A stretch of 64,000 nucleotides of DNA from Guillardia theta CCMP2712. Lineage: Eukaryota; Cryptophyceae; Pyrenomonadales; Geminigeraceae. The position numbers and the translations under genes are program-made. How positions within the stretch are numbered: position 1 is the stretch's first letter; each line of letters opens with the position of its first letter. The notes beneath the pieces were generated by a model that made no database searches, was not told where the DNA came from, and saw nothing but the letters and a program-made list of their open reading frames with translations. Where the stretch lies: NCBI RefSeq assembly GCF_000315625.1, contig NW_005434617.1:275958-339957 (forward strand). Reading direction: 5' to 3'. This document shows, one piece after another, positions 1-10,774 of the stretch.

Positions 1-46
1 TCTTCTCTTCTTTCTATGATCGCTTCCTTCTCATGCTCTCTTGCAG

Positions 47-1548
47 CTGGTTCATCATGGACAGCAACGGCGAGTTCCTTGCGCCATGGCACGCCGGCGA
101 CGCGTCACAGCCCGGCGGAGTCTTCGGCCTCCTGCTGGCGGCAGGGCCAGGGAAGGGAGAGGGAGGGGAAGGCGACTCGGACTCGCTGGAGATTCGGCTG
201 GAGGCCCCGGACGAGTGGCACGTGCAGTGCTTGGACATGACGGGCTGCAAACTCCCTCAGTTCTGGATCCGCGGAGACTCTCATGCCGGGCCCGTGTGGT
301 ACCAGCTGGGAAGCCCGCTGGAGATGTACAGGTGGGAGACGGGGAGGGAGAGGAGAAGAGATGGAGGGATGGGGGGTCAGGAGGGGAGGGGAAGAGGAGA
401 GGGAGGGAGAGGCAAGGGAAGGAAGTGAATGGAATGGGCAGGCCTTTTCTGAGGAGGGAATGCACTTGGTTGATGGCGAGCTACCGGATCTGCTCGTTCC
501 TGCAATCGTGCCCGAAGGCCTCGTACGAGGAGGTGAATCCTTTTCCTCCACCCCCCTGCTGCCTGGCCTCTCCGGCGCTCCTCTCCCTCTTTCCGCCCCC
601 TTTCCTTGTCTTCTCCTTTTTGTCCTACTGCTGCCCCTTCTCTCTCCCCCTCTCCCCCTTTCTCCCTCCTCCTCGTTTTCCTTTCCTACCTCATGATTTC
701 TCCTCCACAACCCCCGTCTTGCTCGCTCTCACATCCCATTCTCCCGGTTCTGTCCTGTCCTCAAGTGTCAACAGGTGTGCGAGGTGCTAGCAGGGAAGAA
801 CTGGAAGTCAGGAGGGAAGAAGTTGAGGCCTCTTGTCATGGTTTCCTCCTCCTCCGTTTCCTTCCTCTCCCTCAAAACTTCTGCAGGACCTTGTCTTGGA
901 TAGAGCAGACAAGATTGTTGAGGTAGGCCTCCTCCTTCCACTAACATCATCCACCACCACCACCAGCCTCCTCCTCCTCCTCCCCCTTCCCCCTCCTCAC
1001 ACTAGCACTCTTCTGCTCCTGCTCTGCTGCCTTGGTCCTCATCCTCTTGCATTCCTTACTCACCTGTTCTCCTTCGCCTCTTCCTGTCAACCCTCTCGCA
1101 TCTCGCTCCCCTCACTCTCATTTGCAGGAAGTAGCGTTGCTCAACCCCAAGCTCACATCGCACAGATTCCTACTGACTCTGCTAGCACGGCAAAGCAAGG
1201 TAACTAAGTTCCTGATGCAGTCCTTTCTTCTCCTTATCATTCTCCTCCTCACCTCTCCTCCTCCCCCCTTCCCTTTCTCCTTCTTGTCTCAGTCCTCGTC
1301 TTGACCCTCCTTCCCCCTCCTCCTGCTCCTTCCTCCTCCTCTTGCTCCTCCGTCCTCCTCCTCCTTCCTCCTCTTCGCACTTCTTCCTCAAACTTCAAGT
1401 GAGTACTGAAGGACCTCCAGTATCTCCGTCGCAAGTTCATTCGCACCAGCACCTGGGGAGGGCAGGAGAGAGGGGCCGAGCATGGTGAGACGTCTAGTCT
1501 TGTCGCTACTCGTCTCATCCTCTCCTATCAGACTCTCAGGAGCACTGA
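47..1548 (+). CDS. 3' part of a multi-exon gene, possible RFTS (DNMT1-RFD)-like domain
   Basis: The 5' end lies left of the window; the first visible exon begins after an acceptor TTGCAG. The hand-built exons are 47-331, 481-532, 775-840, 887-922, 1128-1199, 1412-1484 and 1532-1548. All have GT-AG borders and matching phases and end at TGA 1546-1548. The encoded segment starts WFIMDSNGEFLAPW and continues with a Gly-rich loop, a beta-like part (PQFWIRGDSHAGPVWYQL), then PLEMYR and helical segments. The order 'F-x-I-x-D-x-N-G ... P-x-W-I ... V-W-Y-x-L-x-x-P-x-x-x-Y' resembles the replication-foci-targeting domain of DNMT1/MET1-type proteins. That is pattern memory only and no methyltransferase motif follows. 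The protein ends GAEHDSQEH. The exon structure is well supported; the domain call is weak. Confidence 0.5.
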
Positions 1549-1901
1549 CTGACATTGGCCTTGTACCTTTACATTTGCATATATCCTCTTCCCCTCCCTC
1601 CTCCCTCTCGTCCTCGTCCTCGCTCCTCTCTGCTTCGAATCTTGTCCCATCCGCCTTTGTCTTCCTTCCCTCACTTAGTTTCTTGATTGAGCTTCTTTTT
1701 CTTCTTCTGCTCATTTTGATCTCATTTAACATGTCGATAGCAAATCTTTGACTTTGTTACATTCGCCTCAACCCCAAAACATACTATACACTCCTCCTCC
1801 TCCCTCCACCGCCACTACTACTACCGCTAACCAGCAGCTCTTACCACCACCACCACCTCCTCCTCCTCCTCCTCCTCCTCCTCCTTTCTTCCGTCTTCCC
1901 T

Positions 1902-2333
1902 TCACACATGAAAGACTGGCTGCACTCTCTTGACCGGCTGCTGACAAATGTCGCACTTCTTGACTCCCTTAGCACATTTGCGGCACCTGCAGCCCGTAAG
2001 ACTTGAGGGGAGGAGGACGAGGAGAAGTAGTCTAGAAGAGAATGGGTAGAGGCAGGGGCAGGGGCAGGGGCAGGGGCAGGGGCAGGGGCAGAGGCAACTT
2101 ACAAAAGCAGGGGCAGGGGCAAGGGCAAGGGCAGGGGCAACTTACAAGATTCGATGACCGCAAGGGACGAGGACGGTTTCGATGGCTCTACGGGCACATT
2201 TCTACAAAACGATCAATGGAGGAGGAGCGTGAGGAGGAGGGGCAAGAATAGGGGAAGGGACGGTCGTGAGAGGAGGGAAAGGAGAGGGAAGGAGAGGAGA
2301 GTGAGAAAGATCAGAGAAGAGGGAACGAGATGA

Positions 2334-2371
<38 letters not shown>

Positions 2372-2807
2372 TAGGAGGAGGAGGAGGAGGAGGAGGAGGA
2401 GGACCTTGCAGCAGAAGTAGTCAAGCTTCACATCCACCTTCTCTTCACTTGGATCCTCTGGATCCTGAAAGTTCCGTCAGCCTCCCCATCCAGCCTGCAG
2501 CACTCCTTACCACAGTAGCTCCCCTCCTTCCACCAGCCTCCTCGTCCTCCTTCCCCTCCCTATCTGTCTCCTCCCTCTCCTCCTCTTCCTTTCCCTCTTC
2601 CTTCTCCTGCTGTTTCTCCAAGAGCTCTTGCTCTTTCTTGCCCTCCACGTCTTCCGACCCGCCTGCCTTTTCCCCGCCCTTAGCTGCTGCCTCTCGTTCC
2701 ACCTCCTGCGGTCGCTCCCTCTCGCTCTCGGTCGAGTCTTGATCCTCCGCACCCGCGGACAGCTGCGAGGAGATGAGAGAAGCAGGAGAAGGAGCAGGAG
2801 CAGGAGA

Positions 2808-2851
<44 letters not shown>

Positions 2852-3886
2852 CAGGAGTCGACGTGCCCACCTTTCCCTTCCTCAGAACGCTCATGCGCAG
2901 AGCCTCCTAAGATCCAGAGTGAGGAGGGGGGATGAGGCGAACAGAGAAGATGAGAGAAAGAATGAGGAGCAGAAGGAGCACGAGCAGGAAGCAGGAAGCA
3001 AGAGGACCTTGACGGAGGGGGGAATGTAGCCCTTCATGTTCTCAAGGTCATCAGCTTCTCCGTAACTGAGACAAACTCAACAAGAACGCGAGGAAGCAGA
3101 GGAGAAATCAAGAAGAAAGAAGAGAGAGAAGAAACAAACACGACAAGCACAAACTCTTTAGAACAGAGGAGACAAGAGAAAAGAAAAGAAGTCGAACACA
3201 AAATACAGAAGTAAACAGCAGTACACGCAATCCAGCAAGACAGACAGGAAGGAAACAAGACAAGAACTCACTCTGACGACGCGTCGCTCTCCTCCTCCTC
3301 CTCCCCCATCAGCCGCTCGTCTCGCTGCAGCAAGTTAGCTCGAGCTCGATCGTGTCCTCTCCAACCTCCTGGTCGCTGAAGCGAGATAGGGGCAAGCAGC
3401 ACAAGAGGGCGAGGAGGAAGCCCCAGGAGCTGCTCCTGTCCATCAGCTCCAAGGTGACAGCACAAGCAACCTCGTACCCTTGCGGTGCGTGGTTTGTAGC
3501 GAAGAAGCGGAGGTTGAGACTGGAAGGTGTGTCAGTGGGGATTTGATGGAGGAGACGCAAGGAGCAAAGAAGAAGAGAGGAGGGAAGGGAGGGGGGAGGA
3601 GAAGAGGGAAGTTGAGAGAATGGGAGAAGAGGGGGAAGAGAGAAAAGGAGAAGCAGAGGAGAGGAGGAGAGGAGGAGAAGAGGAGGAGGGAGAGGGAAGG
3701 GGGGGGGGGGGGGAAGAGAAAGAGAGGGAGCGAGCGAGCGAGAGAGAGAGAGAGAGAGAGAGAGGGCACAGAAAAGGACAGGACAGGACAGGAGAGCTCA
3801 TTGCGCACCTGCACACGCAACAACACAAGAAGCAGAGCGAAAAGATCCCAAGGCAGATGATGGTCACAACCCCCGCCTGTGAAAAA

Positions 3887-3917
<31 letters not shown>

Positions 3918-4249
3918 TCCGTTTCCATCATCTCCACCACCTTCAACACCTATACCTGCTCCAAAATCACGACTCTCACCTGCTCAAAAGCACATCGTTG
4001 CACTCCTCCTGGACAATCATCGTCGTCGTTGCAACTTCCATAAGGATCACAAGATAGAACGAATGAGCAGCAGCAGCAGCAGCTCCTACTTGAGACACAG
4101 GTGATTCTGTTCCGACCAGTCGTACAGCAGGCAGAATCCAGGTTGGCAGCTCGTCACACTGCAGACCTGACCACCACCCGTAAGCCGTCAGACTCGCTCA
4201 GCATCCTTCCTTCCTCCTCCCTCTCATCCTCCTCTCATCTCAGAACAAA

Positions 4250-4291
<42 letters not shown>

Positions 4292-5032
4292 TTACCTGAC
4301 CGCAGCTTCCTGTATTGTCCCCTGTTCAATCGGAAGTCAGAAATACTTCTCCTTCTCCTCCTCTCCCTCCTTCCTCCTTCCTCCTCTTCCCTCACCATCT
4401 TCACATCCAGCGTTGGGGTTGCCGAAGTAAATGCTCTCTCCTCCCATCGAAACGCTAGTCGCAACACCAGCAACGCTCTCACTCTCACTGCATCATCAAC
4501 ATCATCACACTTCCCTCCTTGTCCTCGTCCCCCCCCCCCCCACTCCCTTCCTCTCCAGCCACACCTTGCTGATCGAACGTTGGCAACGATCTTGCAGACC
4601 GTCGTCTGCTGCTTCAGGGCTGTTGTGCTGAGTGACAGGTGAGGAGAGACGAGGAACGAGGAGGAGAGGGAGGCGGATCCACCTGCAGTCGATGAGGAGA
4701 GAAGCTCTGTTCACGTCATCCCCAGCTACCACCCGAACTGTGTACGCCTGCTCCTGCTGCGTGACGAACGTCCCAGCTGGCCGGGCTCGTCACACGCAGC
4801 CACGTCATCACTTTCTTAGCTCACCGAGCTGGCTGGAGCAGCAGTCCATGTCGTGCTTGCAGCAGATCTCATGGGAGTCGAAGACCTGAGGGAAGTCAGA
4901 CACGGCGAGACCGAGGGGATCAGGAGTGCTAGTGTCGATCCACACGCTCAGGAGAAACAGCCGCAGATATGAGGAGACTGACGGATGAGGGGCAGGAGCG
5001 GGAGCGGGAGCGGGAGCGGGAGCAGGAGCAGG

Positions 5033-5097
<65 letters not shown>

Positions 5098-5098
5098 T

Positions 5099-5140
<42 letters not shown>

Positions 5141-6392
5141 GGGAGCGGGAGCAGGAGCAGGGATAGGGGTAAGTGCAGGAAGCAGGAGGCGGGAAAAGGA
5201 TGATTCTCACGGTCTTGGAGAACTCCTTCGCTCGCTCGCCGTCTGGCGTTGCGAAGATTTTGATCCCTGCGGGTAACGATGAGGAGGAATGGAATCAACG
5301 AGGCGGACGCTGCAGACCCGACTCTGTCTGATCAGGAATCCCGACTGGAGAAGCAAACATGTCAAAACTCAACCCCAACCGCCTGCACCTCAACAAGTCA
5401 CCGATAAGGAAAGACGATCCCAATGAAAGAGAGGCTCCAAAGCGTCTCCCCTGCCATTGGCATCAGCACCTCGACGTCAAGAGCTTCATGCTGCTCTGCC
5501 AAGGGAAATAGGCAGCCTTCCTGCTGCTCACCGAATACTTCTTGTCGTCAAACAAGACGTTGATCAGGTTCCACTTAATGTCCAGCCCTTCCTTGGCGCT
5601 GCGAATGATAGATCAGAGGAGGAGGACGAGGACGAGGAGGGGGAGGAGGAGATGGTGGTGGTCGTGAACGAGTACGAGGAGAACAGAAACATAGTGGGAA
5701 AGGAGTAGCAAAAACGGGCGAGGACAAGGAAAACAAGTGTGAGGAATCAGGAGGCAGGACAAGAGATCGCAAGGACCATTCTGAGGAGTCCACAAGAGCA
5801 TCTCAGACGACCGACCTTGTCTCTTGCTTGTACACCAACACCGACTGATTCCCTGGATGCCCTATCGCAAGGAACTGACCATGGAGAGCGAGGGAGGAGC
5901 CAAACCCAGTGGACCAGCAGCTTTCAGCTGTGACGCGTCAGCAGCCGACACTCTCGTCCTCTCCCTCGCTACCATCTTGCGATCGTAGGCAGCTTTCCTC
6001 TTGCTCTAGACATTCCTGGGTCTCACACGTGATGATTTCAGCCTGTAGGACGCCTCCGTTAGCCCTCCGTACTCCAACGAGACTCCTTCACCTCGATCCA
6101 CTCGGTCGGTGAAATGCTCAAGTAGATCAGCACAGCCTGCCAGACAAGTCACTCTCCTCATACTCCTGCTCCTCTTCCTCTCCATTATTCATGTACAATC
6201 ATCCATCATCATCTCCACCAGGTTCCATACCGGCACAGGTTTGAGGGAGGAGTCCAGGAGCGTGGCGGACACTGCGACCTCTCCCTCTCCCATCGCGACC
6301 TGAAGAGCATGAGGGAGCATGAGTAGAAGGTACAGGAGAGGACCTGCTTCCCGAAGGAGGAGGAGAGGAGAGTACGGTCTCCCGTAAGCCAT
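1902..6392 (-). CDS. Signal peptide + Cys-rich region + C-terminal RING finger protein (putative E3 ubiquitin ligase)
   Basis: This is a 20-exon model. Exons run from 6392-6231 (start) through 6136-6092, 6042-5973, 5874-5816, 5598-5532, 5490-5402, 5266-5211, 4885-4825, 4776-4683, 4627-4565, 4454-4396, 4321-4296, 4166-4090, 4034-3980, 3519-3272, 3065-3008, 2906-2871, 2464-2405, 2201-2146 to 1986-1902 (TGA). From 4885 to the stop every phase agrees. The joins 5816/5598 and 5402/5266 do not fit, so a small exon is probably missed there. The N-terminus (MAYGRPYSPLLLLREAGPLL) is a signal peptide. The middle is rich in Cys (HEICCKHDMDCC, NPNAGCEDGDNTGSCGQVC, CNDDDDCPGGVQRC) and looks extracellular. 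The C-terminus has a C3HC4-type RING: CKKC, then PCGH, CRKC and CDIC, ending about 14 residues before the stop. RING fingers recruit E2 enzymes for ubiquitin transfer. No clear membrane helix is in the chosen frame of the 3519-3272 exon, although another frame there reads WGFLLALLCCLPLS. Confidence 0.65.
2043..2155. repeat. (GGGGCA)n hexanucleotide array
   Basis: Tandem GGGGCA units fill an intron of the RING gene between its last two coding exons. Related arrays sit in other introns of the same gene: (GACGAG)n near 2336-2400, (GGAGCA)n near 2785-2850 and (CTCCTG)n near 4253-4291. Confidence 0.9.
3697..3770. repeat. Poly-G run and purine tract
   Basis: An uninterrupted G run of about 16 bases, followed by a GA-rich and (GA)n tract, lies in an intron of the minus-strand RING gene (C/T-rich on the transcribed strand). 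It is followed at 3888-3916 by a (CAT)n run. Confidence 0.85.
4990..5166. repeat. (GGAGCA)n hexanucleotide array, about 175 bp
   Basis: About 28 units of GGAGCA/GGAGCG lie in the intron between the RING-gene exons 5266-5211 and 4885-4825. The array is open in several frames and creates artefactual Leu-, Ser/Arg- or Cys-rich ORFs. Confidence 0.9.
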
Positions 6393-6559
6393 GACGGCTT
6401 GCTGCAGTCAAGGGTCAGCCAGGCGGCAGCTGGTCAAGGGGAAGCTCACTGTCTGAAGGGATCTGCGGAGAGGGATCGAGGGAGGGACTGGAGATGCTTC
6501 CAGGAAAGATCGTCTTGAAGAACTACGAGCTCCACACATCCCCCTGTGTTGTGATCACC

Positions 6560-7330
6560 TGAATGGAGCAAAAGGGGTGGCAGAGAGGGGGAGCAGGACA
6601 GCGTTCTCAGGGCTACCTCCAGCGAAAGCCACTATGGACTCGTACGTGGATATCTTTGCTTCTGATTGGCAGATGTCAGAAGGACAAGAAGAAGGCAGAA
6701 CAGGCACAAGACCTTTGAGGTGAAACCCGACCTTGCTCCTGGGACAGCTTTGGTTGTTCACAAATCAGAATGGAGTAGTCAACATTGTATGACATCAAGG
6801 CACCTAGGAGCGATGTGGACTTTGCCGTCACCCTCAAGTTTTCTGAGCACTGTGGGTGAAAAGTTGATTGACGTGGTTGAATTTCCATCAAACTGCATTC
6901 GAAAAGATGTTCATCCCGTACCAACACACCTTGCTCAACCCCGTCTTACCTGAACCACGGGCGCCTGACAATTTTTTGTCCCCACACACCTTGCGATTGC
7001 AATGCCTCCAGTACCACTCATGGCGTGAACTCTGTCTGTTGAAGACATGGAGGCGCCCAGCCCGCGAACTCCAAACTGTCGCAGGTTTGTCACGAGCAAG
7101 GTTTGTGTTGGTTTCATCAGCTCACATCAGGCAAGCAGCTGCTGAAAACGATATCTGACACTTTCCCATGGAGATGAACTGCATGATCGCTCTTCGCTCG
7201 TCCTTGAAGGCTTCCCATAGCCAATCCGACAGATGCCAACAGGCACAGTCGTTGCACCACCATTGGTACCTGCAAAGACAGAGGGCTCAAACATGTATGA
7301 CACGCTCAGCAACATGAACGAAGCTGGATA
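6560..7330 (-). other. Unresolved minus-strand coding-like segments
   Basis: No full gene could be assembled, but several minus-strand stretches bounded by splice signals read like protein. After an acceptor at about 7276 (TCTTTGCAG) a frame begins YQWWCNDCACWHLSDWLW and continues with EAFKDERRAIMQFISM. Near 7070-6980 another reads SRAGRLHVFNRQSSRHEW. Near 6930-6780 a frame reads RDEHLFECSLMEIQPRQS. A plus-strand frame at 7233-7496 is also open (87 codons). This may be a real multi-exon minus-strand gene, a decayed gene, or chance. Confidence 0.3.
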
Positions 7331-8719
7331 TCCATCATCTCCATCACCACACGGTCCTTCTCATCGCACTCTAGTTGCTCCCTTCCCCCATCTCCTCCCT
7401 GCTCTCCACTCCTCTCCCTGCTGTGTCTACGACAAAAAGCATTTCACAGTGAATGGCGATAAACTACCCCACAGAATCATTCCAAAGGGTGGGTAGTCTA
7501 CACCACCCCTGCTATTTCCGCACAGTCCAAGGGAGGGTCCAGTAACAAATTCACTTTGAATCACCGGTACTTTGTAGGATAAATAGGGGGTGATATACCC
7601 CACCCCCTGACCCCCTAACTTGTAGCTTGTTCAAGCTGGGGCCAGAGCAAAGATGCAGGAGCGATATGCCGAATGACGGTGAGCGGGGGCAATGAGAATG
7701 CGAAGAAGATGAAGCATTGAAGAGAGAACATCTAGATCATGTGAAATATGCAGACCATGTGAATGCAGTTGTATGATTGCCAATATTCCACATGAAGAGG
7801 ATGTCAAAAGGGGAAGAGGAGTAGACAATATGTATGCATATCTGTGTTTTAGATGATAAGGGTCTTAGGAAATGACCATTACAAGAGAGGCAAAAGTGGA
7901 TTGTCAAACAGACTACCCAAAGGTCTGCGAGAGCTCCAAAGGTATTCAGTGAATGAGAAGAAGTTATCATCGAGAGAATACAATGTCAAGGGACCAGAAA
8001 TGTGCTAGAGCATAAAAACAGATTGTTTGCGTAAATTTTGAGAACTCCAGAGTCAGATTGTTTGTCTGAAATTTGAAAACTTGTGAGACTGTGCCTTTAT
8101 CATCTGCACAGCAAGAGAGCCATTGGTCGAGATAAATATCTGTGCTGGAACATCATGCTCCAGAAAGCTGATGAGTCGCATGCCCGGCCTCGGAACGTGG
8201 CGAAGAGTGGGTCGTAGGACATACCCCCGAAAATAAGAGAGGAGGGAGCAGAGGGAAGCGAGGAGTGCGATGATTCAACACAGAAGCACAGTTGAGGGAG
8301 ATGGTTGAACTTTGGAGATGAGGAAACAAATCTCAAAGTCAAGTATTGTATCAAGGTCTACCCAATCAATAAACAAGCAAAGTGAACTACGCGACGACCG
8401 AACCAACGGGTTAGAAGCTTGAATGCTGTATTGAACTACTAAACCGAGATATCCAAAGTGGACGAGAACAGAGCAATAATCATATGGCATACTCTTGCAG
8501 TAATTCAGTATCAGGTAGCCTCTGCAGAGGATACAATCCACAAAATAGTGATGAGACGTGTAATGTGAACACAAAAGCGCTGCCACAGGCAATCTATGCA
8601 TATGATGTGCACTGACTTAGTTGACAATATCCAAGAATGAGGTGGGTTCACATTCAGCATAACATATTGATCAGAGGTTCTTCGGTTTACTCTCCTCTAC
8701 AGTCTACCGCAACAATAAT
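7331..8719. other. AT-richer intergenic region, no gene seen
   Basis: A short stretch with TACCCCACCCC-type words (7490-7620) is followed by about 1.1 kb of AT-rich DNA. Only short ORFs without splice or codon support are present. Confidence 0.6.
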
Positions 8720-8905
8720 TTACGAGCGGTTGTAGAAGTAGTCCCAGTGGTTGCGAGCGCGAACCCAGTCATCGTAGGCAGCGGCATCGTTGGCCTTGTA
8801 GTAGGTGTCAGCAGAGGCGTTGTAGAGCTGACGGGCCTGGGCGTTCTGGCCAGCGGCCTTGGCGTAGAGAGCAGCAGCAGTCTGACCGTAGAGAACAGAG
8901 AACAT
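8720..8905 (-). CDS. Small 61-residue protein of unknown function
   Basis: The coding exon starts one base after a good acceptor (CTTCTTTTCAG, ending at 8907) and ends at TAA. Codon use is strongly biased to C- and G-ending codons although the surrounding DNA is AT-rich, which argues for a real, well expressed gene. The protein begins MFSVLYGQTAAALYAK and ends DDWVRARNHWDYFYNRS; it is Ala/Tyr-rich and probably helical. A non-coding first exon is likely: a TATA box lies at 9354-9361 and a possible donor (GG|GTATGG) at 9320, giving an intron of about 414 bp in the 5' UTR. I do not recognise the family. Confidence 0.6.
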   Translation of the reverse strand: MFSVLYGQTAAALYAKAAGQNAQARQLYNASADTYYKANDAAAYDDWVRARNHWDYFYNRS

Positions 8906-9353
8906 TCTGAAAAGAAGAGCGTCAATAATTTGCTTGCAGAACTTGGTTAACAACACATTAATTCATCTAGCCACAATCATGGAACAAGTTCCTTCAATCA
9001 CAGTGTATTTCCCATATTCATGTGCAAAATATTCAGATGGACAATTAATTCGGCAACAAACTTTATGCGCAACAATCAAGAAATGAAAGAAGGCGCATGG
9101 GGACAAGCATGAACGTGGAGAACACAAATACGAGAAAATCAAGGTGTGGAACCCAACGCCACGATGGAAACATCCAATGATGGTAAGAAAAGAAAGTCAA
9201 ACAATTCAAGCATCGAGAAATAATTCATAAGACATGTACAAAGTCGCAAATTTGAAAGCATCACAGGACAGCAGCACAACAGAATTGCATGAACATGAGG
9301 TCAGGTTGTTCGAGCCATACCCGGTGTGTGAAGAGCCACCTGTCGTGACCCTT

Positions 9354-9361
9354 CTTATATA
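9354..9361 (-). promoter_or_regulatory. TATA box for the 61-residue protein gene
   Basis: On the minus strand the sequence reads TGTATATAAGAAGG. It sits about 35 bases upstream of the proposed 5'-UTR donor and on the correct side of the 8720-8905 gene. Confidence 0.5.
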
Positions 9362-9362
9362 C

Positions 9363-10612
9363 AAGCTCTGAATCGGGGGTGGGGTATGTGTACCACCCGT
9401 CATGTTCACCCCACCCTTCCTGCTAAGCTTCAGTTTTTCTCCAGTACCTACTCATCACGTATCCCTGCCACCCGTACTCGACTACCCCAGGTGGCTGGAA
9501 ACTATCAGAGGCTAGTACGAAGGGGTACTCTATCAAATCAGTGGGTGGTAGGCCACTGTGTCCCAAGGGTTGTCAAGGCAGGAATGGGGTGTGAGTCAAG
9601 CCGGGGTTATACCATACCTATACTATAGCCAATAATTTCATATATAAAGTAGGGGTGATGGTAGGTACCCCTCCAGTTTTCACGGTTCCCTCCACCTCGC
9701 CACACTTAGCGAAGGGACAGACGTGTCTCTTCTAAAATAACGGCATTTGTAACCACCCTTGAACAAATGAAACGTACTGTAACGACTTATCATGAGGGCG
9801 ATGACTAGATGGCTCGATAAGGCCGTTCGTTGACGTAAACTACCCCCAATACCATTGTACCCACCCCTCCTGAAAAAACTACCTACCTGGGTGCTGGGAT
9901 CCCCACTTGTGAAGTGCTACACCAAGCACCGTATGTTTATTGATAAAGACTACACATTTTCTAAGTGAATCAATAATTGAAATGCAATATCATAAGAGCC
10001 TTGCCCTTTTGCCTCCCTACCCCCTACGGTACCGTCATTCCCACAACACCCCCTGTATTGACCTACCCCTAACACTTACTACCCCTATCTTCTGAACCAC
10101 CTTGACCGTCCAACGTCACTGAAGCCCTTATTCTATACCCCACCCCTTAATAGATACATCCCATCTCTGCAAGTACCGGTACTGATTTCTTTATTACCGG
10201 TACTTTCAATATAAAAATTGCCGGTACTCTGGAAGAATGACCTACCCCTTGACTCATTCGATATTCACTACCCCCCATTTAGGGCCCCCTAACGCCAATT
10301 CTTCCTGAATCACCCACACCCGCATCGTGTACCCCTCCATCCAGATGACCACCTGGAGATCTGAAATGTACCCACCCTTTTGACCGAAAATTTCCTATCG
10401 AAGAACCAGTACTTGAAAACAAGTACCCGTACATTTCATACAAAAATGCGTATGGGTGGGTGCCCCTACCCCATGTCTCTCGACTATAACAACCAACGCT
10501 CCAACTGAGTTCATCCTTGCTACCGCACGAAGTTCGCATCCTGGCTACAACCTCCTCCTCCCTCCCTCCCCTCCTCATCCTCTGTCTTGCCCATCTCTTC
10601 TATCCCTGACAG
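9363..10612. other. C-rich intergenic DNA upstream of the Polo kinase, no gene
   Basis: The plus strand is full of ACCCC, TACCCC and CCACCCC words separated by AT-rich pieces, with repeated ACCGGTACT-type words near 10175-10235. No splice-supported coding frame was found. The complement is G-rich and could form G-quadruplexes. Confidence 0.6.
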
Positions 10613-10638
10613 AGACTAGTAGAGATCTCTACTAGTCT
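10613..10638. promoter_or_regulatory. 26-bp perfect palindrome upstream of the Polo kinase
   Basis: The sequence is a perfect inverted repeat around 10625/10626; the half-site is AGACTAGTAGAGA. It lies about 137 bp before the kinase ATG in otherwise unstructured pyrimidine-rich DNA. It could bind a dimeric factor or form a hairpin in the 5' UTR. Confidence 0.55.
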
Positions 10639-10774
10639 TCCTCTCGCATCTCCTCCAAATTGCCTCGAAGATACTAGTTCGACGGGGTTTCGAAAACTCA
10701 GTCCGTTGGCAACAAACAGCACGACACGTCGCCTTTCTGCCCTTTGATGAAAAGAAAGTTGATAGCCTTGTGAA

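Noticed and set aside
3443-4057. Overlapping ORFs on both strands across the GA/poly-G tract
   Set aside because: They lie in an intron of the RING gene whose flanking exons are phase-consistent.
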